From: G963675935 sp963719005
Lineage (GTDB): Bacteria; Planctomycetota; Planctomycetia; Pirellulales; Thermoguttaceae
Assembly: GCA_963719005.1 (NCBI GenBank)
Contig: CAVRAR010000008.1
Span: 471,806-535,805 of the forward strand
DNA length: 64,000 nt
Direction: 5' to 3'
Numbering within the stretch: the stretch's first letter is position 1; each line of letters starts with the position of its first letter. The translations under genes were made by a program, and so were the position numbers. Of this stretch, positions 51,341 to 60,864 are shown in pieces. The notes under the pieces were generated by a model. It saw only the letters and a list, made by a program, of their open reading frames with translations, was not told the origin of the DNA and did no database searches.

Positions 51341-53606
51341 GCTGTGGCTTGCAGGGAATCGTCGCTCAGATACACTGCAGACTCAGTGGGCTGCCGATTG
51401 TAGCGGCTGTGGCTTGCAGGGAATCGTCGCTCAGATACACTCGGATACGACAAGGATGAGCGCGTGCACTGCGCTGTGGCTTGCAGGGAATCGTCGCTCA
51501 GATACACTTCGATCCCGGCAACGTCCCATTCGGCGGACGCTGTGGCTTGCAGGGAATCGTCGCTCAGATACACTCGCGTTTATCACGCGCGTCCAGGACA
51601 ACCTGCTGTGGCTTGCAGGGAATCGTCGCTCAGATACACTTACACCATTCGGCGATGGCAGCCTCTACGCGCTGTGGCTTGCAGGGAATCGTCGCTCAGA
51701 TACACTTTTTCACCGCGAGGAAGTTGTCGGGCGGGCGCTGTGGCTTGCAGGGAATCGTCGCTCAGATACACTCGATGTAATCACCGCCGCGCCGCGCAGC
51801 GCTGTGGCTTGCAGGGAATCGTCGCTCAGATACACTAGGCGCGAAAAATCATGGAGCTCTCCAAGCGCTGTGGCTTGCAGGGAATCGTCGCTCAGATACA
51901 CTGCCGAACGACAACGTGATTCAATATCTCAAGCTGTGGCTTGCAGGGAATCGTCGCTCAGATACACTTCGTTCGGCCGCGGAGTGCTCGGGTTGGTCGC
52001 TGTGGCTTGCAGGGAATCGTCGCTCAGATACACTACCACAGACCAGGTGGAAGCGATGACAATCGCTGTGGCTTGCAGGGAATCGTCGCTCAGATACACT
52101 CTGATGACGGTGGTGGGGTGCTCGCCGTTGGCTGTGGCTTGCAGGGAATCGTCGCTCAGATACACTATAGTCCAGCCCGTACTCCGGCGCGATCAGTGCT
52201 GTGGCTTGCAGGGAATCGTCGCTCAGATACACTCGGATACGACAAGGATGAGCGCGTGCACGCTGTGGCTTGCAGGGAATCGTCGCTCAGATACACTTCG
52301 GCGGAGTCGATTTGCTGTTCGCAGTAGGCTGTGGCTTGCAGGGAATCGTCGCTCAGATACACTACCACAGACCAGGTGGAAGCGATGACAATCGCTGTGG
52401 CTTGCAGGGAATCGTCGCTCGGATACACTTGCTATCGGCGTCTCCAGCAGACCAAGCTAGCTGTGGCTTGCAGGGAATCGTCGCTCAGATACACTAACCA
52501 ATGGAGCCAGTCCCTCTGCTGGTTGGCTGTGGCTTGCAGGGAATCGTCGCTCAGATACACTCGCGGCGATCGTGAGAGATTTGACCGTCGAGCTGTGGCT
52601 TGCAGGGAATCGTCGCTCAGATACACTCGATCGATGATCGGCAAGACCCACGTCTCGCTGTGGCTTGCAGGGAATCGTCGCTCAGATACACTCCATGCCC
52701 GCGGGAAACGCGACGGGCCAAGGCTGTGGCTTGCAGGGAATCGTCGCTCAGATACACTGCGGATCCGCACTATGGTCAATCGACCCGGAGCTGTGGCTTG
52801 CAGGGAATCGTCGCTCAGATACACTCCAGGCGGACGGCGGAATTCAGCCGAATTCGCTGTGGCTTGCAGGGAATCGTCGCTCAGATACACTTCTATGTAT
52901 TACATACATAGGGAAAAACTGGCTGTGGCTTGCAGGGAATCGTCGCTCAGATACACTATCCGCGTCAGGATGACCGATGAGTGGTGCGCTGTGGCTTGCA
53001 GGGAATCGTCGCTCAGATACACTGTCCAGCCAGTTACAGGAGTCGGAGCACGAGCTGTGGCTTGCAGGGAATCGTCGCTCAGATACACTAGGGTCGCGTT
53101 CGACCGCGTTGGGGAAAATGCTGTGGCTTGCAGGGAATCGTCGCTCAGATACACTCACGATCAAATAGACTGGACTGAGGACGACGCTGTGGCTTGCAGG
53201 GAATCGTCGCTCAGATACACTTAGAATTCCGTTCATTAGCGACAACATACCGCTGTGGCTTGCAGGGAATCGTCGCTCAGATACACTGACGGCAGTACGT
53301 GGCCATCGCCCGCAACTGGCTGTGGCTTGCAGGGAATCGTCGCTCAGATACACTTCGTTGTGAAGAATGTCGTCGGCCTCGGCTGCTGTGGCTTGCAGGG
53401 AATCGTCGCTCAGATACACTCGATCTACAGATGCGCGGAACACCAAGCCGACGCTGTGGCTTGCAGGGAATCGTCGCTCAGATACACTGCGATGGCATGA
53501 TGCCGATAGCAGCTGTGGCTTGCAGGGAATCGTCGCTCAGATACACTCGTCGGCAGTCGTCTGCATGACGGCTGTGGCTTGCAGGGAATCGTCGCTCAGA
53601 TACACT
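51341..53606 (+). CRISPR. Type II-C CRISPR array, 35 repeats and 34 spacers
   Basis: 36-nt repeat GCTGTGGCTTGCAGGGAATC then GTCGCTCAGATACACT, 34 of 35 copies identical as read; the copy at 52394 has one A-to-G change. Spacers are mostly 30 nt (range 28-32), except the last two (53489-53511 and 53548-53570), which are 23 nt. Orientation is plus because the tracrRNA anti-repeat at 58183 pairs with this strand, and the repeat start GCTGTGGCT resembles other II-C repeats. Each repeat ends in GATACACT, a -10-like sequence. Two spacers are duplicated: 52035-52064 equals 52364-52393, and 51442-51469 equals 52234-52261. It lies just beyond the 3' end of cas2. Confidence 0.97.
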
Positions 53607-53656
53607 GCTTCTGCCGTAAACCATTACGCCAGAATCCCTTAAAGCCTACAGGGACG

Positions 53657-54001
53657 CTAGAAAAGGGCGAGTTGGGAAGGAGGTTCTTCAAGAGGTTTGC
53701 TCATTTCTCCGACGTAGCTCTCCATTTTTCCGAACTGCCGGTCGGTGACAGCCAGCAGGCGGACGTATCCTTCGGGGGGCAACTCGGCGTGGATTCGCCC
53801 GCGATACGCGACGGCCATTTCTTCGCTTGCGCAGTACCTCGCATAGACCGAGTATTGTAGCATCGAGAATCCCTGCTCGACAAGCAGTTTGCGGAACTGG
53901 GTGTATCGCTTCCGCGCCTTCGCCGTCGTCACGGGCAGATCGAACATCGCGAACAGCCACATCCCTCGATACCCCGATAATATGTGTTCCCGTCGCGGCA
54001 T
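53657..54001 (-). CDS. cas2: CRISPR-associated endonuclease Cas2 (type II-C)
   Basis: 114 aa. Ferredoxin-like fold start MWLFAMFDLPVTTAKARKRY with the catalytic-site Asp (FDLP), then FRKLLVEQGFSMLQYSVYAR and HAELPPEGYVRLLAVTDRQF, all typical of II-C Cas2. It forms the adaptation complex with Cas1. Start ATG 54001 is 47 bp after the cas1 stop; the 54055 start is inside repetitive ACCCTCTCCC-like sequence. The gene ends 50 bp from the array. Confidence 0.93.
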   Translation of the reverse strand: MPRREHILSGYRGMWLFAMFDLPVTTAKARKRYTQFRKLLVEQGFSMLQYSVYARYCASEEMAVAYRGRIHAELPPEGYVRLLAVTDRQFGKMESYVGEMSKPLEEPPSQLALF

Positions 54002-54048
54002 GATGCCCTCACCCTGACCCTCTCCCGTTGGGCGAGGGGACATCTCTG

Positions 54049-54939
54049 TCACCACTCCGGCAATTCCAGCTCTTCGGCATTGCCCATGAAAACGTCGGCC
54101 AACGACGACGCCATCCGGGCAGCCGTGTCGAACAGCGTGCGCTGTTGGCCGTTCACGTCATAGCGGCTGGTCAAGTCGCCGATGATGTTCTGTTTCGCGG
54201 CGGCTTCCAGCTTGTAGGGTTCGTCGTGCGTGCTCATGTATTCCGCCACGGCGCGATCGACCACCGGGCGATACGGCTCCATGAGGTCGTCGGCCAGGCA
54301 GAAGGCGTTGTAGCGGTTGTGGTGGTGAATGCCCAGCGAAGGGTGCAAGCCGGCGGCGCAAATCGCACGTGCCACAATCGCGCGAAGCACCGCATAGCCG
54401 TAGTTCAGCAGGATGTTCTGGTCTTCGTTCTCGCGGTGGCGTCGGAAGTCGAGGTCGGCGAACACGTGCGGCCAATAGCGGCGAGCCGCCCGTGCTTCGA
54501 CATTGCTCGGATCGCCCGAGTGGACGCGCGGCGTCAGCGCAGCAAGTCCGAAATCGGTGCCGCGCAATTCCACCAGCAGCGCAGCCTGCGCCTGAATCTT
54601 CGCCCGCACGATCTGCTGCCATATCCGTTTTCGCATCGGCAACGGTGCGCGGGCCTGGGCAGCGAATCGCTCCGTTTGCGTCGTATGTCCCGCCAACGGC
54701 AACAACATTCCGACCGGCAGATTGCGTCCGTCGCAAGTTACGAAGACGCCGCCGGCGACGGCCAAGCCGGAAAGCACGGCTTGGCTGAAGGTAACTTGCG
54801 GATGCGCCACAAGCACCACGGCCAAGTCGACCAGCGGCACAGAAACCTCTGGCAGATTCTGGCGTTCGACGATGAGTTGTGCGAGGCGCACGCGAAGCCG
54901 GGCCGGCGCCTCGGAGAAATCAAGGATGCGGTTAATCAT
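54049..54939 (-). CDS. cas1: CRISPR-associated integrase Cas1 (type II-C)
   Basis: 296 aa, usual length for type II-C. The predicted metal ligands are present: Glu148 in GDPSNVEARAARRYW, His in GLHPSLGIHHHNRYNAFCLA (about 205) and Asp/Glu in DDLMEPYRPVVD (about 217-221). Integrates new spacers with Cas2. The start overlaps the cas9 stop by 8 bp, so translation is probably coupled. Operon order is cas9-cas1-cas2; no csn2 or cas4 is present, consistent with subtype II-C. Confidence 0.95.
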   Translation of the reverse strand: MINRILDFSEAPARLRVRLAQLIVERQNLPEVSVPLVDLAVVLVAHPQVTFSQAVLSGLAVAGGVFVTCDGRNLPVGMLLPLAGHTTQTERFAAQARAPLPMRKRIWQQIVRAKIQAQAALLVELRGTDFGLAALTPRVHSGDPSNVEARAARRYWPHVFADLDFRRHRENEDQNILLNYGYAVLRAIVARAICAAGLHPSLGIHHHNRYNAFCLADDLMEPYRPVVDRAVAEYMSTHDEPYKLEAAAKQNIIGDLTSRYDVNGQQRTLFDTAARMASSLADVFMGNAEELELPEW

Positions 54940-57900
54940 TGGCCGGAAGGATATTTCCCAAGGGGTCTACGACCACCTTCCGTGCTTTGGCCTTGCGCAA
55001 CGAGTCCACGGGCTTGGACAAACCCGCTCTTCCTCCTTTAGTCTGTCTTAATAGCGTAATTGGACGGGCGTCGGTGTGCAAACGAAATTCCACAATCTTC
55101 CCAGAAATGACGGTGATCCGCACGAGACGGCGTCCCCCTCGGTCGTCGTCCAATTCGATGTACTCCCCCCCCGCCAGCGAGAACTTGAACTTTTTGTCGG
55201 GACCAAAATCGCGTTGGGTTACGGGGTGCTTGGCTCGAATTCGTTGGGCGGCCTCCATAAGGCTCACGGTTCTGGCCTCCCATTTCCTCTCTTTACCCTC
55301 CTCGTCGATTACGGCGAAGATTTCCATGTGATGGTTGCTTCCGGGGGCGACGTAACGCGGCGAGGATGGTTTTCCGAGCGGAATGACCGCCACGGATTTT
55401 CGGATGCGAGCCTTGTGAATGTAGATGTGCCGGCCGTCCTTCGCGGTCAGATACGGGTGGTTACCTGGATCGGCAAAGACCTTTTTCGGCTCGCCGCCGA
55501 TTTGCTTCAACTTCGCCTGGACAAACTCGCGAATTCTATCATCCACGATGTTCTCGACCTCATTTGCCGACATGTTTTGCAGTGGCTTGCGGACATGTCG
55601 GTATTCGACTTCCTTTCCGTCGCCATCGGCGTCGCACGATTTGTGCGGCTTGCTGTAATTCGTCTCTTCGTGCAGGGCTCCGGTGACTCGCCGGTTAACG
55701 CGATAGGAGATATTGATTGCCTCGATCGCGCGGCGCACGTCATCGAGGAACGTGGCCCACGGCTGCTGGATTTCCTCCCGAACGAACAGCCGGCGGCCGC
55801 GTTCGGCGGCCAACTCGGCCGAACGGCTCAAGAGTTCGACCGTCGGGGCGTCGGTCAACGCGATCACTGCGGCGTCAACGGCGTGATGGCGGTGGTCCGA
55901 ACGGTTCTTTTCGTCATCATCACCGTCGGCCAGAATTGCATTCAAGCCCCATTCATCGCGTAGAAACGCCGTGATTCGGCCCGCACTCACCTGGATGCGG
56001 CGGTGACCATCGGCATCGATCGTGCCGCCGTAGAGCAACCCCAAATACTCCGTAGCCAATCGCGACATGTACCGCGTGTCTTGCAGCATTCGGGCGGCAA
56101 AATCGTCGTCCAGTTCCTTCTGCTGGAACTTCCGCAGTTTCGGGTGGGCTGCTGAGCCGCAAAAACGCCGGACGCGGGCGAGAAGCTCTTGCCATTTCGC
56201 CTCGTTGCCCGAATACGCTTCGTAGGGCGTCTGATTCTGCTTGACACTGCGGTTTTCTTCGTGATAGCAGAGAGTTTTATTCAGGAAGGAATTGTCCAGC
56301 GAGCGGCTGAACGGGATGATGTGTTCGATGTCGAACTGCGCGTGTTTTCCGACCAGGGCTTCGATGGCAATCGATCTGCCCGTATACGGGCACTCCCAAT
56401 TGCATTCTTCTGCAAGCCGTACCTTGAGTATGTCCAAATTGCTGACCGCGTTCTCGTCACACCGGAGTCTTTCTGCGATTTTCCGCCTTGCGGCGTCCCT
56501 GGTCTTCTCGTTTTCTCGATTCTGCTTGGTTAAATCCTCGCGTTGTTGGCGAGACTTCTTCAAATCGCGTGCCAGTTCAACGCGGATGCTATCGGGCTTG
56601 CCATATTCGCGTATTAACGCATTGACGACCTTGCGTAGCTCGGTCAACCCGCGACAAACGACCGGATTCCGCAGTTGGGGCACTGCCTCTAGCACCGGAG
56701 ACAAGAAATCTCGCAGGCCGAGACGGCCGGCGTTCGTTCCATAGACTTCCTTCTTTGCCTCCGCGAAGCGAAATCCCTTTTCCATAAGCGGCAGTAGTTT
56801 TCGCATCGCCTCGCGGGAAAGTGAAGCGTAGTTCGGTTCTAGCGTGATATCTGCGAGGTCATTGGCCTTTGTCGGCGCGATTCCGTAGCGGTCTGTCAAT
56901 CGCCGAGCCAGCGCGTCCGGTTTTTCGTATTCCAGCAGATCCTCTACGACGCCGACCAACTGCTCGGACGAGAGTTTTTCGTAATCGTCACCGAGGATCT
57001 TCCGCAGCTTAACCGCCGTGGCGTTCCCTTTGAGCCGTTTCTCTCCGCCTGCCTCCAGATTGAACGCAAAATCCTTATCTGATCCCCTGGGCTTCTTCAG
57101 TCCCAGCTTCGATCGAAGGGTTTTGAACTCGATTTCCGCGTGGGTGTCGAGCAACTCGATCAGTTTGCGACGTAGGTCGCCATGAGTTGGGTCGGTCAGA
57201 GCCCATATCTCGCCTTCGGGCGTCACGATTTCCAGGTCGTTAACCTTTTGCAGGTATCGGAATCGCTGAGCTTCGACCGATGCACGCGGCGCTCGACGGC
57301 AATCCGGCTCCAATTCGCAGGTGCCGATCAGTCCCTTCTGTAACCTCAAGGGCCGTTGACGAAAAATGGCATCGTGGATCTGCTCTTTCGATGCTTCGGT
57401 CAACACCGGATGATGTGGCGATTGAGCCGCCACAATCTTCTCGAACTCGTCGAGGTACATTTGTCGCGCAGTCCAGCGTTTGCGGATACGCTGATCTTCT
57501 GCATCGAGTTTCGAGTAATATTCGCCAAGCGTTCGCGACTTCGTCGCCTCCATCTTCTTCCATAAATCGGCGATACCGGCTTTCACATCGCCCGAGTCCT
57601 CGTCATCCTTCGCAGCCGATTTTCGATTGCTCAAGAATCCGCGACGCTGCGCCAAATGAAACAACGCCCTCCCAAATGCGACCGGCGGCAGTGCTTGATC
57701 GAGCGCCAATGCCCGCAAACGATAGGGCAACAAATGGCCGGCCACACGGTCGTTGGCCGGAAGATAGGTCTTTGACAGTTCCGCGTCGAGCGCCTTGAGC
57801 AGTTCGTGACGCTGTTCGGGCGTTCGGGTTTCGCCCGGCGGAAGCAAGCCGGCGTTCTGCAGCAGGAGAAATATCTTCTTCAACCGTCGCCCGCGTCGCC

Positions 57901-58126
57901 ATAGCTGACGGCGCTGCAATCGCATTTGCCGACGCTTGATGTTCTGCGATTCGTCCTTACCGCTAGCGATCTCCGTCTCGCTGCCAACGCCGCTGTCGAA
58001 ACAGCGGACACCCGACCGGCGGATGCCGCACGGGTTTCCCGCCTCGTCCACGTCGATCATCGCCCAGCCGACCGATTGGACGCCCAAATCCAGCCCCAAA
58101 ATGTACGGTTTCGTCGATTTTTCCAC
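54932..58126 (-). CDS. cas9: Type II-C Cas9 endonuclease
   Basis: 1064 aa, typical of compact II-C Cas9. RuvC-I: YILGLDLGVQSVGWAMIDVD (Asp13). Arg-rich bridge helix: KRRQMRLQRRQLWRRGRRLK (about 64-84). RuvC-II: DSIRVELARDLKKSRQQ (Glu517). HNH: HAQFDIEHIIPFSRSLDNSF with His602 and the following Asn. RuvC-III: HRHHAVDAAVIALT (His748, Asp751). All catalytic positions are kept, so both DNA strands should be cut under crRNA-tracrRNA guidance. The C-terminal PAM-interacting part is unlike well-known Cas9s, so the PAM cannot be read from sequence. Start is GTG 58126 with AGGAGG 9 nt upstream. Confidence 0.97.
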   Translation of the reverse strand: MEKSTKPYILGLDLGVQSVGWAMIDVDEAGNPCGIRRSGVRCFDSGVGSETEIASGKDESQNIKRRQMRLQRRQLWRRGRRLKKIFLLLQNAGLLPPGETRTPEQRHELLKALDAELSKTYLPANDRVAGHLLPYRLRALALDQALPPVAFGRALFHLAQRRGFLSNRKSAAKDDEDSGDVKAGIADLWKKMEATKSRTLGEYYSKLDAEDQRIRKRWTARQMYLDEFEKIVAAQSPHHPVLTEASKEQIHDAIFRQRPLRLQKGLIGTCELEPDCRRAPRASVEAQRFRYLQKVNDLEIVTPEGEIWALTDPTHGDLRRKLIELLDTHAEIEFKTLRSKLGLKKPRGSDKDFAFNLEAGGEKRLKGNATAVKLRKILGDDYEKLSSEQLVGVVEDLLEYEKPDALARRLTDRYGIAPTKANDLADITLEPNYASLSREAMRKLLPLMEKGFRFAEAKKEVYGTNAGRLGLRDFLSPVLEAVPQLRNPVVCRGLTELRKVVNALIREYGKPDSIRVELARDLKKSRQQREDLTKQNRENEKTRDAARRKIAERLRCDENAVSNLDILKVRLAEECNWECPYTGRSIAIEALVGKHAQFDIEHIIPFSRSLDNSFLNKTLCYHEENRSVKQNQTPYEAYSGNEAKWQELLARVRRFCGSAAHPKLRKFQQKELDDDFAARMLQDTRYMSRLATEYLGLLYGGTIDADGHRRIQVSAGRITAFLRDEWGLNAILADGDDDEKNRSDHRHHAVDAAVIALTDAPTVELLSRSAELAAERGRRLFVREEIQQPWATFLDDVRRAIEAINISYRVNRRVTGALHEETNYSKPHKSCDADGDGKEVEYRHVRKPLQNMSANEVENIVDDRIREFVQAKLKQIGGEPKKVFADPGNHPYLTAKDGRHIYIHKARIRKSVAVIPLGKPSSPRYVAPGSNHHMEIFAVIDEEGKERKWEARTVSLMEAAQRIRAKHPVTQRDFGPDKKFKFSLAGGEYIELDDDRGGRRLVRITVISGKIVEFRLHTDARPITLLRQTKGGRAGLSKPVDSLRKAKARKVVVDPLGNILPAND

Positions 58127-58146
58127 GGAATTTGCCCTCCTGCCTA

Positions 58147-58175
58147 TTGACGGGGATCAAACGGCCTGATACGGT
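58147..58175 (+). promoter_or_regulatory. Putative promoter of tracrRNA
   Basis: TTGACG (58147-58152), 17-bp spacer, TACGGT (58170-58175). It would start transcription at about 58182, one base before the anti-repeat. The -10 box is weak. Confidence 0.55.
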
Positions 58176-58182
58176 AACTATT

Positions 58183-58309
58183 AGTGTATCTGAGCGACGA
58201 TTGTCCGCAAGTCACAGTAAGTGGACTTTTGTCCGCGCAAGGCAATGCTGAACCGGCTTCGGTCGGGTGAGCACCCTGAGACGCCCTTCCGGGGGCGTTT
58301 CTTTTTTTT
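58183..58309 (+). ncRNA. tracrRNA
   Basis: AGTGTATCTGAGCGACGATT then GTCCGCAAGTCACAGT (58183-58218) is the complement of the array repeat at about 31 of 36 positions, with an internal bulge, as usual for anti-repeats. The tail holds a GGACTTTTGTCC hairpin, an ACCGGCTTCGGTCGG hairpin and a final ACGCCC/GGGCGT hairpin followed by CTTTTTTTT, an intrinsic terminator. About 127 nt. It is divergent from cas9 in the 5' intergenic region and is not a complete array repeat, so it is the single candidate tracr gene. Confidence 0.9.
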
Positions 58310-58792
58310 GTGCCAAGAGGCCGCAATTGCGTGATGCACAATCGCAGTTTGGCCCAAGAACTTCTCTTGAAACCCCGCCGCCCGTCTGGTAAACAGTGTC
58401 ATTGTGTATACCTATTCGTCAACGTCACCAAAGAGCAGGAGGTTTTGCAACGCTGTGCCGCCAAGAGCGGGGTGAGCCCTTCGGCGAGCCGTTGCCGGAA
58501 CCCGTTGATAGGAAATCATTTCGGACGAGTCAAAACGCCGTGCCCCCAACGCAAAATGAAAGATGCGTTGCAAAACCTCCGCAGGCGCGCACTCCTCACG
58601 CTCCGTGTGAGGCAATCTGTGCGCCTTGAACCGTAGGGCGGACTTTAGTCCGCCTTCAAGACACAAGGCGGATTGAAATCCGCCCTACGACCGGCCGGTC
58701 CGCGACCCGTACTCTTCACGCTCCGCGTGAAGCAACCTGGGCGCCGCTCCCCTCTCGCGGAGCGAGAGGAGTACGATTTCTGTAAGGAATCT
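58310..58792. repeat. Intergenic region with inverted repeats
   Basis: GGAGGTTTTGCAACGC (58438-58453) is answered by GCGTTGCAAAACCTCC (58565-58580). At 58632-58692, GTAGGGCGGACTTTAGTCCG and CGGATTGAAATCCGCCCTAC form a nested palindrome. No convincing gene; the short ORFs appear to be antisense or repeat-derived. Confidence 0.6.
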
Positions 58793-60739
58793 CTACACCT
58801 CCAACTCGCGTTCGAGATACGTGTAGCCTTCCAAACCGTCGCGGTAGAAACGCATGATGCGGCCGGCTTGCTGCTCGTCGATGACGTTGCGGCGGACTGC
58901 CGCCTCGACCGAGGCGTGCATGCGGTGGGAGAGGACGTCGGGGTCGAACTGCATGTAACGCAGCACTTCGCGGACCGTGTCGCCCTTGACCACCTCCTCG
59001 ATCACCAGATTTCCCTGCGCGTCGGTGCTGACGTGTACGGCGTTGGTGTCGCCGAAGAGATTGTGCAGATCGCCCAGGATTTCTTGATAAGCCCCGATGA
59101 GAAACGCCCCGAGGTAATAGGGCTGGCCATCGAACGTGTGTAGTTGCAGCGTGCGCTTCACGTCGCGGCGGTCGATGAACCGCTCGACCTTGCCGTCGGA
59201 ATCGCAGGTGACGTCGCCCAAGACCGCGTGGTGAATCGGCCGCTCGTCCAGCCGATGGATCGGCATGATCGGGAAAAGCTGCTTGATCGCCCAACTGTCG
59301 GGAATCGACTGGAATATCGAAAAATTGCAGAAATACGTGTCGGCCAACAGCCCGTCGAGCGTGTCCAACTCCTCGGGAATCTCTTCGGCCTGCCGTATCA
59401 GCCGGCTGATCTTGCGGCAGATCGCCCAGAAGAGCTTTTCCGCCTGCGCCCGCTGTTCCAGCGGCATGTAACCGCCGCCGAACAGTTGCATCGACATGTC
59501 CAACGCCTGCTGGGCGTCGTGATACGCCTCCAGCATGTTCCGCTGGGCCAACTCCTTGTAGGTCTCCAAAAGATCCCAAAGCGGCTGCTCGGCGCTCTCG
59601 GGCAGTTCCGTCGGCAGCTCGTTTTCTCCGTGGCCGGCCGTGCCGAGCACATTGAACATCAGCACGCTGTGATAAGCGACGACCGCGCGGCCGCTTTCCG
59701 AGAGGATCTTCGGATGCGGCACCTTGGCGTCGTCGCAGACGCTCTGGATGTGGAATACGACGTCGTTGGCGTACTCCTGCAACGTGTAGTTGACGCTCGA
59801 CTCGAAATTGGTCTGCGAACCGTCGTAATCGACGCCCAATCCGCCGCCGACGTCGAGGTATTCCAATTTGGCCCCGTGCTGGACGAGATCGACATAGATG
59901 CGGATGCCCTCGTTCAACGCCAGCTTGATCATGCGGATGTTGGTGATCTGGCTGCCGAGGTGGAAATGCAAGAGGCGGAAGCAGTCTTCCATGCCGCGGG
60001 CTTTTAGCTCCGCCACGACGTGCAGCATCTCGCTGGCCGACAGGCCGAACTTCGAGCGGTATCCGCCGGAAGACTGCCAACGGCCGGAACCCAGAGAGGC
60101 CAGCTTCATCCGCACGCCGAGCATGGGCCGCACGCCGATCCGCTCGGCCGCCTCAAGGATCAACTGCAAATCCGTGTACTTTTCGATGATGATGAAAATC
60201 TGACGGCCGATCTTCTGGGCCAGCAGAGCGATTTCGATGAACTCGCTGTCCTTGAAGCCGTTGCAGATGATCGGCGACTCGTTGTTGGCGATGGCGACTA
60301 CGGCCAGCAGCTCCGGTTTGCTGCCGGCCTCGAGGCCCGAGTGGTACTTCTGGCCGAAGCGCACGACCTCTTCGACCACGTGCCGCTGCTGGTTCACCTT
60401 GATCGGATAGACGCACTGGTAGGTGCCCTGGTACTGCTGCTCGCTGATGGCGGCCTGGAACGCGGCTTGAATCTCCTCCAAGCGGTGCTTGAGCACTCCG
60501 CCGAAACGGACCAGCACGGGCAACTCGATTTGGCGGGCTTGGAGCTGATCGACCAGCAGCTTGAGGTCGATCTTTTGCTGGGGATCCTTGCCGGGGTGAA
60601 TGCAGACGTTCCCGGCGTCGTTGACCGAAAAATAGCCTTTTCCCCAGTCGGCCACCTCATACAATTCCGCCGCATCGACCGTCGTCCACCGGCGAGTCTC
60701 CTGTTCATTCACGTACGTTGCCCTCCGTCGCCTGGCCAT
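58793..60739 (-). CDS. speA: Biosynthetic arginine decarboxylase
   Basis: PLP enzyme converting arginine to agmatine, for polyamine synthesis. 648 aa with start ATG 60739 (a TTG at 60763 would add 8 residues), close to the SpeA norm. PLP Lys is in QCVYPIKVNQQRHVVEEVVR; phosphate and substrate loops: FHLGSQITNIR, YLDVGGGLGVDYDGSQTNFE and ILSESGRAVVAYHSVLMFNV. C-terminal conserved DTYFCNFSIFQSIPDSWAIK and YYLGAFLIGAYQEILGDLHN. No signal peptide. A metallophosphatase gene lies upstream on the same strand, 126 bp away. Confidence 0.95.
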   Translation of the reverse strand: MARRRRATYVNEQETRRWTTVDAAELYEVADWGKGYFSVNDAGNVCIHPGKDPQQKIDLKLLVDQLQARQIELPVLVRFGGVLKHRLEEIQAAFQAAISEQQYQGTYQCVYPIKVNQQRHVVEEVVRFGQKYHSGLEAGSKPELLAVVAIANNESPIICNGFKDSEFIEIALLAQKIGRQIFIIIEKYTDLQLILEAAERIGVRPMLGVRMKLASLGSGRWQSSGGYRSKFGLSASEMLHVVAELKARGMEDCFRLLHFHLGSQITNIRMIKLALNEGIRIYVDLVQHGAKLEYLDVGGGLGVDYDGSQTNFESSVNYTLQEYANDVVFHIQSVCDDAKVPHPKILSESGRAVVAYHSVLMFNVLGTAGHGENELPTELPESAEQPLWDLLETYKELAQRNMLEAYHDAQQALDMSMQLFGGGYMPLEQRAQAEKLFWAICRKISRLIRQAEEIPEELDTLDGLLADTYFCNFSIFQSIPDSWAIKQLFPIMPIHRLDERPIHHAVLGDVTCDSDGKVERFIDRRDVKRTLQLHTFDGQPYYLGAFLIGAYQEILGDLHNLFGDTNAVHVSTDAQGNLVIEEVVKGDTVREVLRYMQFDPDVLSHRMHASVEAAVRRNVIDEQQAGRIMRFYRDGLEGYTYLERELEV

Positions 60740-60864
60740 CTGTTCGCTGCGGCGCTTGTGCAATTGTCCCGCCAGCGGCGCCGGCTGTCAAGTCGGCGGA
60801 AATGCGGGAAATAGAACGTCGGCTCTTTCGCTCGCCGCCCTGCGGGCGGGCAGCTAAACGGCCG

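Noticed and set aside
51297..53642. Many ORFs with peptides such as MQGIVAQIH, LWLAGNRRSDTL and VYLSDDSLQATA in the CRISPR region
   Set aside because: They are translations of the 36-nt repeat in several frames and not genes.
58412..58666. 84-aa minus-strand ORF near the tracrRNA
   Set aside because: It overlaps inverted repeats and has Arg/Leu-rich shadow-like composition.
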